From positions 1-13,904 of the forward strand of contig JALSQA010000135.1 of NCBI GenBank assembly GCA_026985685.1: DNA of 13,904 bases, given 5' to 3'. Numbering within the stretch: the first letter of the stretch is position 1; the number at the start of each line of letters is the position of its first letter. Shown piece after piece: positions 1 to 6,500 of the stretch. A program made the translations under genes and the position numbers. The notes under the pieces were generated by a model. The model saw only the letters and a program-made list of their open reading frames with translations, made no database searches and was not told the origin of the DNA. The DNA is from Campylobacterales bacterium. GTDB taxonomy: Bacteria > Campylobacterota > Campylobacteria > Campylobacterales > QNZT01.

Positions 1-2
1 TA

Positions 3-257
3 GATGATGGAGGGTATAGTGACTGGAGATTACCTAATATCCATGAACTCTACTCTATAGTTGATCCTAGTAAAAATAACCCAGCTATTTATAGTACCTT
101 TATATCTTCTAAAGATTCTAAATACTGGTCTTCAACAGCTTCAACTGATGGTAAGATTTATACTATAAATTTTGGTTCGGGGCATGAATATAAAAGTGAT
201 CCTACAGGTAGTTCTTATAGCTCAATATATGTGCGTTGTGTTCGTGATGTAAATTAA
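3..257 (+). CDS. DUF1566 (Lcl C-terminal domain) protein, C-terminal 84 residues
   Basis: The frame is open from the left edge and ends at TAA 255-257, so only the last 84 residues are visible. They carry the hallmark pattern of the DUF1566/Lcl C-terminal domain: 'GGYSDWRLPNIHELYSIVD' near the start, then 'YWSST' about 40 residues in, a 'YTINFGSG' strand, and a closing 'YVRCVR'. In this family the domain is a C-type-lectin-like fold found at the end of exported bacterial proteins, often lipoproteins. Its ligand is usually unknown. The start, any signal peptide and any upstream domains lie outside the window. It converges on the carbonic anhydrase gene with a hairpin between them. Domain identity is fairly sure; function is not known. 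Confidence 0.8.
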   Translation, partial: DDGGYSDWRLPNIHELYSIVDPSKNNPAIYSTFISSKDSKYWSSTASTDGKIYTINFGSGHEYKSDPTGSSYSSIYVRCVRDVN

Positions 258-276
258 ACTTGCATATATTTCATAA

Positions 277-293
277 GGTGGGGAAATCCCACC
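277..293. terminator. Hairpin between convergent genes, possible bidirectional terminator
   Basis: GGTGGG (277-282) and CCCACC (288-293) form a perfect 6-bp GC-rich stem around the loop GAAAT, in otherwise AT-rich sequence. On the plus strand it is followed by AAATTTT, a weak U-tract. Read from the minus strand it lies 5 nt past the carbonic anhydrase stop, with only a short T run after it. It is well placed to end transcription of both the DUF1566 gene and the carbonic anhydrase gene. The imperfect U-tracts leave strength uncertain. Confidence 0.6.
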
Positions 294-298
294 AAATT

Positions 299-1078
299 TT
301 ACTGTGTTATCAATCTAGCATTGATAGGTTGTACTGGTCGGTTGTTTGGGTGTCCTATCTCTTTTGCAATTGCATTTATCTGTGCTTTTGATGCTGTTAC
401 TGGCTTTTTGAATACAGCCCATAGTACACCTTCTGAACAAGGAGGTGTAGTTAGTGAACCATTAAAACGGTAATAATCTACATCCATTGGCATGAGTGCT
501 GATGCATTGGCCTGGTTTTTGAGTGGAGTATCTACACCCATTTTAGGGGATAGTGATGCGATGATCTTATCTAGTTCAGGATTTGCAGGACCTTCTTTGA
601 ACATGACTGCAAGTACTGCTAAGTTACCATCTTTGTCCTGGTGTACAAAATGTGCTTCCATTGGAAAATGTTCACCATTTACAGTATTTTCTGAAGGTGT
701 ATGGAAGTGAAATTGTTTGAGTTCGAAGGTGTGTCCATCTATAGTGATAAAGCTTCCTTTTTTATAGTTTACTTGTACGGTATGACCGTTATAGATAACA
801 TCTTTTCCACCGATAAAGTAGCGAAACTGGATATGTTTTTTAGTGATATTTCTTGCATCTGTGATATCTACAGGGGATTGATTTTTACCCTCTTTGCACA
901 TGAAGTATTCTTTTTTCAGATCACCCCAGTGTAATGGTCCGCTCTCACCTTCATAACTCCAGTGATGTGTGGCATGAAGTGCGTGTAAATCTTTTTTGAC
1001 TACAGCTTCTTTTGAAGAACAACCTGTTGAAAGTAGAAGTGCACAACTTAGACTTAGTAGAAAAATACTTTTTTTCAT
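299..1078 (-). CDS. cah: Alpha-class carbonic anhydrase, exported lipoprotein
   Basis: This enzyme reversibly hydrates CO2 to bicarbonate and is probably anchored in the periplasm or outer membrane. I start it at the ATG read from 1078 (259 aa): AAGGAG (1086-1091) lies 7 nt upstream, and a perfect minus-strand -10 TATAAT (1110-1115) overlaps the in-frame upstream ATG at 1109-1111, which makes the longer form unlikely. Residues 1-20 are a lipoprotein signal with lipobox LSTGC and lipidated Cys20. The alpha-CA domain spans about 38-257. Zn ligands are His124 and His126 (in 'FHFHTPSE') and His143 (in 'EAHFVH'). His99 in 'YNGHTVQV' sits at the proton-shuttle position, and Cys61 with Cys214 (in 'TTPPCSEG') should form the conserved disulfide. 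Length and motifs match intact bacterial family members. It is divergent from the helicase gene. A role in inorganic carbon supply or pH balance is inferred. Confidence 0.95.
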   Translation of the reverse strand: MKKSIFLLSLSCALLLSTGCSSKEAVVKKDLHALHATHHWSYEGESGPLHWGDLKKEYFMCKEGKNQSPVDITDARNITKKHIQFRYFIGGKDVIYNGHTVQVNYKKGSFITIDGHTFELKQFHFHTPSENTVNGEHFPMEAHFVHQDKDGNLAVLAVMFKEGPANPELDKIIASLSPKMGVDTPLKNQANASALMPMDVDYYRFNGSLTTPPCSEGVLWAVFKKPVTASKAQINAIAKEIGHPNNRPVQPINARLITQ

Positions 1079-1104
1079 AAAAAAACTCCTTAATAAATTT
1101 TTCG

Positions 1105-1141
1105 CTGACATTATATCTTAATATATTTTATATGTTACAAT
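1105..1141 (+). promoter_or_regulatory. Possible helicase promoter with very short or absent leader
   Basis: Two readings fit. CTGACA (1105-1110) followed 17 nt later by TTATAT (1128-1133) would start RNA near 1140. Alternatively TACAAT (1136-1141), with upstream TG at 1133-1134, would start it near 1148, exactly at the ATG. Both place the start codon within about 8 nt of the RNA 5' end. This agrees with the missing Shine-Dalgarno. Assignment is by eye in AT-rich DNA. Confidence 0.3.
1110..1115 (-). promoter_or_regulatory. -10 box of the carbonic anhydrase promoter
   Basis: On the minus strand 1115-1110 reads TATAAT, a perfect sigma-70 -10 element. It predicts a start of transcription near 1103 and a leader of about 25 nt that contains the AAGGAG ribosome-binding site. 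A -35 box is weak, as is common in Campylobacterota. The site also argues for the 1078 start codon. Confidence 0.55.
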
Positions 1142-1147
1142 CTTTTT

Positions 1148-2452
1148 ATGAATACACTAAATAAAGTAATAGAGTTATTAGAAAATCAAAATGTTTTTTT
1201 GACTGGTGGTGCTGGTGTTGGAAAGAGTTATCTGACCAAAGAGATCATTGCTTACTATAAGAAGGAGTATCAGGGGGTTATTGTACTTGGCAGTACAGGG
1301 ATTTCGGCTGTCAATGTTGGAGGACAGACGATACATAGTTTTTTCTCATTTGGTATAAGTTCAAATCTTGAAGCATTAAGTTCGTTTGATCGATACAATA
1401 AAAACCGTATCAAAGAGCTTGCTAAGTTGTTGCAAAATACTGACTTAGTTATCATAGATGAGATATCGATGGTCAGTGCAGATTTGATGGATATGATTTT
1501 ATATCGCTTTAGACAAACAAAATATAGTGGAAAGTTGATGGTTGTGGGTGACTTTTTTCAGCTTCCTCCAGTACAAAAGAAAAGTACACCAAATCAAAAT
1601 ATCTTTTCTCAAGATATTTATGCTTTCCAAAGTAGTGCATGGGAGAGTTTTTCTTTTGTGGGAGTTGAACTGACAAAAATCAAGAGGACTTCTGATGAAG
1701 CTTTCATGAAGATACTTGAAAAGATAAGAGTAGGTGAAGGGGATGATGAACTTTTTACTTATCTTTTACGTTTAAGAGAAAACAGCTTTGATGGTGAGAA
1801 GGATGCGACTATGCTTTTTGGTACAAATGCCCAGGCAGACCGTCTAAATGCTCAAAAAGTAGCATCTGTAAACAGACCAGAGATTGCACTAGATGCACAG
1901 ATAAAAATCAAAGATCACACGATAGATCAAAGAAGGATAGATAGCTGGAAGAAAAATCTACCTATTATCGAAAACCTGAAACTAAAAGAGGGGATACCTG
2001 TCATATTTACAACAAATAAATGGGGTAGTTATCACAATGGAGAGCGTGGTGTTGTCGAACATATAGATAAAGATAGTGTTGTGGTAGAAAAGCGTGGTAG
2101 ATTGATCAAAGTTGATCGTTTTGATTTTGATTTGTCTCACTCTGTAGTTGGTGATGATGGCATGTTAGATGATGAAGTTGTCTGCACACTTAGTCAATTT
2201 CCCCTACGTCCTGCTTTTGCTATTACGATACACAAATCTCAAGGCATGAGTATAGATAAACTCATTTGTAATGTTGATAATATTTTTGCTGACAGCCAAT
2301 TTTATGTAGCACTTTCAAGAAGTGTTGATCCAAAGTATCTGAAGATAAATTATAGTAGAAATGATTTTGAAAATTATATAAGAAGAAGTATATCCGTATC
2401 CCAGGATGTAAAAGATTTTTATGAAAATAGCGACATGATTAGATTAGAGTGA
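1148..2452 (+). CDS. Pif1-like ATP-dependent DNA helicase (SF1B)
   Basis: The 434-aa protein has the helicase core of the Pif1/RecD-like SF1B group, which unwind DNA 5'-3' using ATP. Walker A is GGAGVGKS (residues 20-27, Lys26). The Pif1-type segment 'GISAVNVGGQTIHSFF' (51-66) follows. Walker B is 'LVIIDEIS' (Asp104, Glu105). The motif GDFFQLPPV is at 134-142, 'TIHKSQG' at 360-366, and motif VI 'YVALSR' at 386-391 with arginine finger Arg391. The protein is little more than this core, with no long N- or C-terminal extension. No motif is broken. Known Pif1 proteins act on G-quadruplexes, replication forks and recombination intermediates; its exact job here cannot be read from sequence. The start ATG has no clear Shine-Dalgarno and its promoter may give a very short leader. 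Its stop lies about 90 bp before the next start. Confidence 0.9.
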   Translation: MNTLNKVIELLENQNVFLTGGAGVGKSYLTKEIIAYYKKEYQGVIVLGSTGISAVNVGGQTIHSFFSFGISSNLEALSSFDRYNKNRIKELAKLLQNTDLVIIDEISMVSADLMDMILYRFRQTKYSGKLMVVGDFFQLPPVQKKSTPNQNIFSQDIYAFQSSAWESFSFVGVELTKIKRTSDEAFMKILEKIRVGEGDDELFTYLLRLRENSFDGEKDATMLFGTNAQADRLNAQKVASVNRPEIALDAQIKIKDHTIDQRRIDSWKKNLPIIENLKLKEGIPVIFTTNKWGSYHNGERGVVEHIDKDSVVVEKRGRLIKVDRFDFDLSHSVVGDDGMLDDEVVCTLSQFPLRPAFAITIHKSQGMSIDKLICNVDNIFADSQFYVALSRSVDPKYLKINYSRNDFENYIRRSISVSQDVKDFYENSDMIRLE

Positions 2453-2481
2453 TTTTTATATTAAATTTTTTCATCAGGTTA

Positions 2482-2508
2482 TAAATAAATTTTTTAATTA
2501 GACGATTG
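2482..2508 (+). promoter_or_regulatory. Sigma-28 (FliA)-like promoter of the HD-GYP gene
   Basis: TAAA (2482-2485), exactly 15 nt, then GACGATTG (2501-2508). The sigma-28 consensus is TAAA-N15-GCCGATAA. The match is full in the -35 and 5 of the first 6 in the -10. Transcription would begin near 2515, 27 nt before the ATG at 2542 and downstream of the TTG at 2506. The nine bases TTAGACGAT recur before the giant gene at 7000-7008. No competing TATAAT-like box is evident here. Confidence 0.5.
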
Positions 2509-2541
2509 TTAGCTGTAGAAGATAAATATAAGGCTAACATT

Positions 2542-3699
2542 ATGCAATATAAAAAGGTTTTAGAATATACAAAAGATTTGAATGTTCTTTATGTTGAAGA
2601 TGATGACTCTTTAAGAGAAGATACAGAAGAGATTTTAGAGGATTATTTTGCTAATTTAGATCTTGCAGTACATGGATTAGATGCACTTGAAAAATATAAT
2701 TCATATTATAAAAATCATGGGGTATATTATGATTTAATCATTACTGATATCAATATGCCGTTTATGGATGGTCAAACTCTTATTAAAGAGATAAATGAAA
2801 TAAATGATGAACAAGCTATAATTGTTGTATCTGCACATAGTGAATCTTCAAAATTGATTAATTTGATACAAAATGGAATCACTAATTTTTTGCTAAAGCC
2901 TATAAATCCTACACAACTTATCAATATACTTTATAAAACATGTAAAAATATAGTCTCAGATAAAATGGTAATTAAATATCAAAAAGAGCTTGAAGAGATA
3001 AATAAAAATCTCAATGAGCGGGTATTAGAATTGTCAAATGAGATTATTTTAACACAAAGATTATCTGTAGAAACGATAGGAAATTTAATCGAGAGCTATG
3101 ATGATGATACAGGTTCACATGTAAAAAGGATAGAAAATTTTACTGCACTTATTTTGGACAAACTACCTGAAGCAAGAGAGTATACACCAGATTATAAAAA
3201 ATTAGTTGCCTTTTCATCTTTACTTCATGATATTGGTAAATTGGTAATACCTAAAGATATTTTACAAAAAAATGGTAAATTGGATAACGAAGAGTTTGAG
3301 ATTATAAAATCCCACTCAAAAGTAGGCGGTGAAATTCTTCTTAAAGTAAATGAAGATTTTAAAAAAGTATTCAATAAAGATAGTTATTTTAAAATTGCAT
3401 CAGATATTGCATATTATCATCATGAGAAATGGGATGGTAGTGGTTATCCAAAAGGTTTAAAAGGTGAGGAAATACCTCTTTGTGCGAGAGTTGTATCACT
3501 AGTGGATGTCTATGATGCTTTAAGAAGTAAAAGACCATATAAGGAGGGATTTACACATCAAAAGGCAATGGATATCATCAAAAGTGAGAGAGGTAAAGCT
3601 TTTTCTCCTGAAATTGTAGATCTTTTTTTAGAATTAAATGAAAAGTTTGATGAAGTATTTCTTGCAATCAGCGATCAAGAAGTTGTTGAAGTTTTATAA
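2542..3699 (+). CDS. Response regulator with HD-GYP domain, c-di-GMP phosphodiesterase
   Basis: The protein (385 aa) has the RpfG-like layout. A receiver domain (about 9-125) has acidic 'VEDDD', phospho-acceptor Asp69 in 'LIITDINMP' and Lys119 in 'LLKP'. A coiled linker (about 135-175) leads to an HD-GYP domain (about 175-375). That domain has His229-Asp230 in 'LLHDIGK', 'KSHSKVGGE', His293-His294 and Gly301-Tyr302-Pro303 in 'WDGSGYPKG', and 'VDVYDALRSKRPY'. All residues expected of an active metal-dependent phosphodiesterase that hydrolyses c-di-GMP are present. I chose the ATG at 2542, with AAGG 8 nt upstream at 2530-2533. The frame extends to a TTG at 2506, but that codon lies inside the predicted -10 box. 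The stop is 2 nt from the kinase start, so the two are very likely cotranscribed and form a phosphorelay pair. Output is probably motility or surface attachment. Confidence 0.93.
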   Translation: MQYKKVLEYTKDLNVLYVEDDDSLREDTEEILEDYFANLDLAVHGLDALEKYNSYYKNHGVYYDLIITDINMPFMDGQTLIKEINEINDEQAIIVVSAHSESSKLINLIQNGITNFLLKPINPTQLINILYKTCKNIVSDKMVIKYQKELEEINKNLNERVLELSNEIILTQRLSVETIGNLIESYDDDTGSHVKRIENFTALILDKLPEAREYTPDYKKLVAFSSLLHDIGKLVIPKDILQKNGKLDNEEFEIIKSHSKVGGEILLKVNEDFKKVFNKDSYFKIASDIAYYHHEKWDGSGYPKGLKGEEIPLCARVVSLVDVYDALRSKRPYKEGFTHQKAMDIIKSERGKAFSPEIVDLFLELNEKFDEVFLAISDQEVVEVL

Positions 3700-3701
3700 A
3701 T

Positions 3702-5399
3702 ATGATAAATACATTAAAAAAATTTGATTATGATCGTGAACAGATCGAAAAATTATTAAAATCAAAATTACCTACATTTGGTGGAAATTTACTTTTGCCG
3801 ATCATCTTTTTTTATATGTATAAAAATATTATTCCTTTAAATATTTTATTGACTTGGCTTATTTTACAAATTATAGTATTTATAGTTCGTATAACTATCA
3901 TGAGTAAAACACTAAAAGTAGTTAATAGCATTGATCAAACAAGATTATATAAAAATATCAAACTTTTTTTAATAACACTTTTTTTAAACTCTTTCCTTTG
4001 GGGAATTTCTACTATTTTTATTATAAAATATAGTTCAAATGTAGTAGATGCCTATATTATGTTTATTATCTTAATAGGAATGGGAACTGCGGCTGCTTCG
4101 ACTCTAAGTGCAGTTTATCATGCACAATTTATATTTATTACCAATATTATCCTTGTTCCTACTTTTATTTTTATATTTTTAGGTAATTCTTCTACTTATT
4201 ATCTACTTGCTATTTTTGGAGTGATTTATTATGTATTTACAATTGTTACGAGCTTTAGTAACTTTGTTTATATAAGAAATAATATAAAACAGAGAAAAGA
4301 GTTACAAAAAAGAAATGATAATTTTAAAAATCTTTTAGATATTACGATGGAAACGATTGTGATGTCTGATAGTGAGCATAAAATTATAGATATTAATTCA
4401 TCAGGAATTAAACTATTTAAGGCGAATGATAAAAAAGATGCACTTGGAAGAAGTATTATAGATTTTGTACCAAAACACTCTTTACCTATCATGTTCAATG
4501 CCATGAAACATGATATCCAAGAACCATATGAGCTTGATCTAATAAAGATTGATGGTGAACAATTCCCTTCTCTTATAAGTTCTAGAAATTTGATTATTGA
4601 TGGAAAAAATGTAAGAATTGCAACAATTTTGGATTTGACGCAAGTTAAACAGAAAGATAAACAACTCCAGCAACAGTCTCGCCTTGCTCAAATGGGTGAG
4701 ATGATTAGCATGATAGCACATCAATGGAGGCAACCTTTAGGTGCTATAAATAGTTCTGTAATAGCTATCGAATCTAAACTATCCATCGGCAGATATGATT
4801 TGGACGATAAAGATGATAGAGAGAAATTTTTTAAGTTTTTACATAAAAAGCATAAAAGTATTATTGAGTATGTTGAGGGATTATCAGAAACTATAGATGA
4901 TTTTAGAAATTTTTTCAAACCAGATAAAAATAGAGATTTAGTTTGCATTGATGATCCCATAAAAAAGGCACTTAAAATTGTTAATGTTTCTATGAGTAGT
5001 AAAGGTATTAGTATTGAAAAAAGTTTTGACAATGGTGATAAAATTGAACTTTATCAAAATGAAGTTATGCAGGTAATATTAAATATTTTAAAAAATGCAG
5101 AAGATAATTTTATAGAAAAATCTATAGAAAACCCAACTATTATGATTGAAACACTTAAAGAAAAAAATACCCATATTATCAAAATAAGTGATAACGGTGG
5201 AGGTATACCAGAGAATATTTTACCAAATATTTTTGATCCATATTTCTCTACAAAAGATGAAAAAAATGGTACAGGTCTTGGTCTTTATATGTCAAAAACG
5301 GTTATAGAAGAGCATCATAACGGAGAGTTAAAAGTATCAAATATTGACAATGGAGTATGCTTTGAGATAAAGTTTTTTCAATATAAAGAAGATATCTAA
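3702..5399 (+). CDS. Membrane histidine kinase with PAS domain
   Basis: The 565-aa sensor kinase is presumed to phosphorylate the adjoining HD-GYP regulator. The first 190 residues contain about six hydrophobic helices with short loops, resembling an integral-membrane sensor rather than one with a periplasmic domain. A PAS-like domain follows at about 205-320 ('METIVMSDSEHKIIDINSSG'). The dimerisation/H-box reads 'AQMGEMISMIAHQWRQPL' with phospho-acceptor His340, a form very common in Campylobacterota kinases. The ATPase domain has the N-box around Asn465 ('NILKNAEDN'), G1 'DNGGGIPE' (497-504), the F-box 'FDPYFSTK' and G2 'GTGLGLY' (523-529). All motifs are intact. It starts 2 nt after the regulator stop, so translational coupling is likely. 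The stimulus is unknown. The stop lies 3 nt from that of the convergent aspartoacylase gene. Confidence 0.93.
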   Translation: MINTLKKFDYDREQIEKLLKSKLPTFGGNLLLPIIFFYMYKNIIPLNILLTWLILQIIVFIVRITIMSKTLKVVNSIDQTRLYKNIKLFLITLFLNSFLWGISTIFIIKYSSNVVDAYIMFIILIGMGTAAASTLSAVYHAQFIFITNIILVPTFIFIFLGNSSTYYLLAIFGVIYYVFTIVTSFSNFVYIRNNIKQRKELQKRNDNFKNLLDITMETIVMSDSEHKIIDINSSGIKLFKANDKKDALGRSIIDFVPKHSLPIMFNAMKHDIQEPYELDLIKIDGEQFPSLISSRNLIIDGKNVRIATILDLTQVKQKDKQLQQQSRLAQMGEMISMIAHQWRQPLGAINSSVIAIESKLSIGRYDLDDKDDREKFFKFLHKKHKSIIEYVEGLSETIDDFRNFFKPDKNRDLVCIDDPIKKALKIVNVSMSSKGISIEKSFDNGDKIELYQNEVMQVILNILKNAEDNFIEKSIENPTIMIETLKEKNTHIIKISDNGGGIPENILPNIFDPYFSTKDEKNGTGLGLYMSKTVIEEHHNGELKVSNIDNGVCFEIKFFQYKEDI

Positions 5400-5402
5400 C
5401 TA

Positions 5403-6278
5403 TTATGTTGCAAGATTGATTTTTCTACTCAAGCACATGGCAAATCCTTTTTCATAATAGGCTGCTTCATTTATAAAAAGAGCAAAAAGTGGCTCATCTT
5501 CCTCATAGTAAATCGTTTCTCCTTTTAGAGTTAAAAATATTGGATCTCCTTTTTTTAGAAGTTTATAATCTTTATCTTGCAATTCTTGATGAACCATAGC
5601 TATGATATTACCCTCTTTATCTCTGGGATAATCAACCAATTTCACATGATCATAGATATCTATTTGTTTATTTTCATCTTTGTAATCGCCTTTATTGTAA
5701 CTTTCAAAAAAATCAAGCAGATGATAGATAAGTGTAGCACTCTTTTCAAATAGATCTGCTCTAAGTACGCCTTGTGGAATTGCTCCTACTTCTATTGCAA
5801 ATCCATTAGGTGAGATAGAGTCTACAAATGCATCTTCTTCATCTCCCATCCAGCGATAGACATGAAGTGTTGGTTCTTTTTCACATAGATATCTAACTGC
5901 TTGCCAGGTTAGTTTACTTTTAGAACTAACTACAAGGCTAAGTCCCATATTCGCTGTTGTGGAGTGAAGATCTACTATAAAATCAACTTCTGTGTTTTTA
6001 TCTCCTTTTGGTCCTAAAAGTGCATTTAGTTTGTGTGCTCGTCTGGCTTCATAGTTAGTAGGATTTTGAGTGAGTATGTCTTTGGAAAAAGAGCGGTTGA
6101 GGTCTTTGTCTATATAGCGTCTACACTCTTTTATGGCTTGTGGATTGGTATGTAAAAGTATTGTTTCAAAGTTTGATCTTTTTACTAAATGAGGTTGATC
6201 TTGCCATTTTTTGATGAGATAGACACCTGTAAGTTCATTACCATGAGTACCACCTGTGATAGCTATCTTTTTGATCAT
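5403..6278 (-). CDS. Aspartoacylase-family zinc hydrolase
   Basis: This belongs to the aspartoacylase/succinylglutamate desuccinylase branch of the M14 metallocarboxypeptidase fold. Aspartoacylase cleaves N-acetyl-L-aspartate to acetate and aspartate; related members act on other N-acyl amino acids. In 291 aa it shows Zn ligands His12 and Glu15 in 'GGTHGNE', and His105 in 'VDLHSTT'. It also has substrate-binding Asn61-Arg62 in 'KDLNRSF', and the likely catalytic Glu163 in 'AIEVGAIPQG'. Length and motif spacing fit an intact aspartoacylase, including the C-terminal beta domain. AAGGAT (6284-6289) sits 5 nt before the ATG. A candidate -10 GATAAT is read at 6304-6299. It runs head-on into the kinase gene with 3 nt between stops. 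Its link to the signalling genes is unclear, and the exact acyl substrate is not settled by sequence. Confidence 0.88.
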   Translation of the reverse strand: MIKKIAITGGTHGNELTGVYLIKKWQDQPHLVKRSNFETILLHTNPQAIKECRRYIDKDLNRSFSKDILTQNPTNYEARRAHKLNALLGPKGDKNTEVDFIVDLHSTTANMGLSLVVSSKSKLTWQAVRYLCEKEPTLHVYRWMGDEEDAFVDSISPNGFAIEVGAIPQGVLRADLFEKSATLIYHLLDFFESYNKGDYKDENKQIDIYDHVKLVDYPRDKEGNIIAMVHQELQDKDYKLLKKGDPIFLTLKGETIYYEEDEPLFALFINEAAYYEKGFAMCLSRKINLAT

Positions 6279-6298
6279 GTGCGATCCTTTTTAGTTGG

Positions 6299-6342
6299 AT
6301 TATCGCATGATTTTGATTAAAAATTTAGAGCTATAATGCGAT
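6299..6342. promoter_or_regulatory. Divergent promoter pair with an inverted repeat over both -10 boxes
   Basis: The plus strand has a perfect TATAAT (6332-6337) pointing toward the small membrane gene, predicting a start near 6344. The minus strand reads GATAAT at 6304-6299, pointing to the aspartoacylase gene, predicting a start near 6292. ATCGCAT (6302-6308) and ATGCGAT (6336-6342) are a perfect 7-bp inverted repeat. Its arms overlap the two -10 boxes, centres 34 bp apart, about three helical turns. This is a plausible shared operator. No -35 box is convincing on either strand. Confidence 0.45.
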
Positions 6343-6343
6343 T

Positions 6344-6460
6344 AAGTTAAGCAGTTTTTCGGAAGTCTTGCTTTAGCTAGACCTTAGTTAGATGGGACTA
6401 AAGTCACCATTTTCAAGTATAAAATCCTTAGCTTAATGGCATTGTAGGTGCCCTATAGAG
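6344..6460 (+). ncRNA. Candidate structured leader upstream of the small membrane gene
   Basis: Downstream of the TATAAT at 6332 the sequence can fold into a junction. P1 is TTAAGC (6347-6352) with GCTTAA (6431-6436). It encloses P2 (6363-6368 with 6379-6385, one bulge, plus an inner GC/GC pair around loop TTTA). It also encloses P3, ATGGGAC (6392-6398) with GTC-A-CCAT (6403-6410), loop TAAA. A fourth hairpin GGCA/TGCC spans 6438-6452. CTTTAG (6371-6376) can alternatively pair with CTAAAG (6398-6403), which would break P2 and P3. AAAATCCTT (6421-6429) is complementary, with one bulge, to AAGGAATTTT (6490-6499), the ribosome-binding site of the next gene. I do not recognise the RNA as a known family. 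It may be a cis-regulator or a separate small RNA; by-hand pairings in AT-rich DNA can be chance. Confidence 0.35.
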
Positions 6461-6480
6461 TTTTATTGATGTGACGATAG
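6454..6480 (+). promoter_or_regulatory. Sigma-28-like promoter of the small membrane gene
   Basis: TATA (6454-6457), 15 nt, then GACGATAG (6473-6480); 3 of 4 and 6 of 8 match TAAA-N15-GCCGATAA. The -10 and its flank GACGATAGTACT closely match GACGATAATACT at 7003-7014 before the giant gene. Transcription would start near 6487, leaving a 14-nt leader that keeps the AAGGA ribosome-binding site at 6490-6494. Confidence 0.4.
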
Positions 6481-6500
6481 TACTTTAAAAAGGAATTTTT

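Noticed and set aside
492..934. Short plus-strand open frames across the carbonic anhydrase gene
   Set aside because: They are shadows of a gene with complete active-site motifs on the other strand.
1079..1111. Longer carbonic anhydrase start (270 aa) at the upstream ATG
   Set aside because: That ATG lies inside the predicted TATAAT box, the 11 extra residues spoil the lipoprotein signal, and the internal ATG at 1078 has a strong AAGGAG.
2506..2541. TTG start for the HD-GYP protein (397 aa)
   Set aside because: The TTG falls within the GACGATTG -10-like box and has no ribosome-binding site; ATG at 2542 has AAGG 8 nt upstream.
6371..6460. c-di-GMP-I (GEMM) riboswitch in the leader
   Set aside because: GGGACTAAAGTC loosely recalls the GGGACGCAAAGCC core and would fit the c-di-GMP theme. 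However, the CAAACC strand, the GNRA tetraloop hairpin and the 3' receptor are missing. Only a covariance search could revive it.
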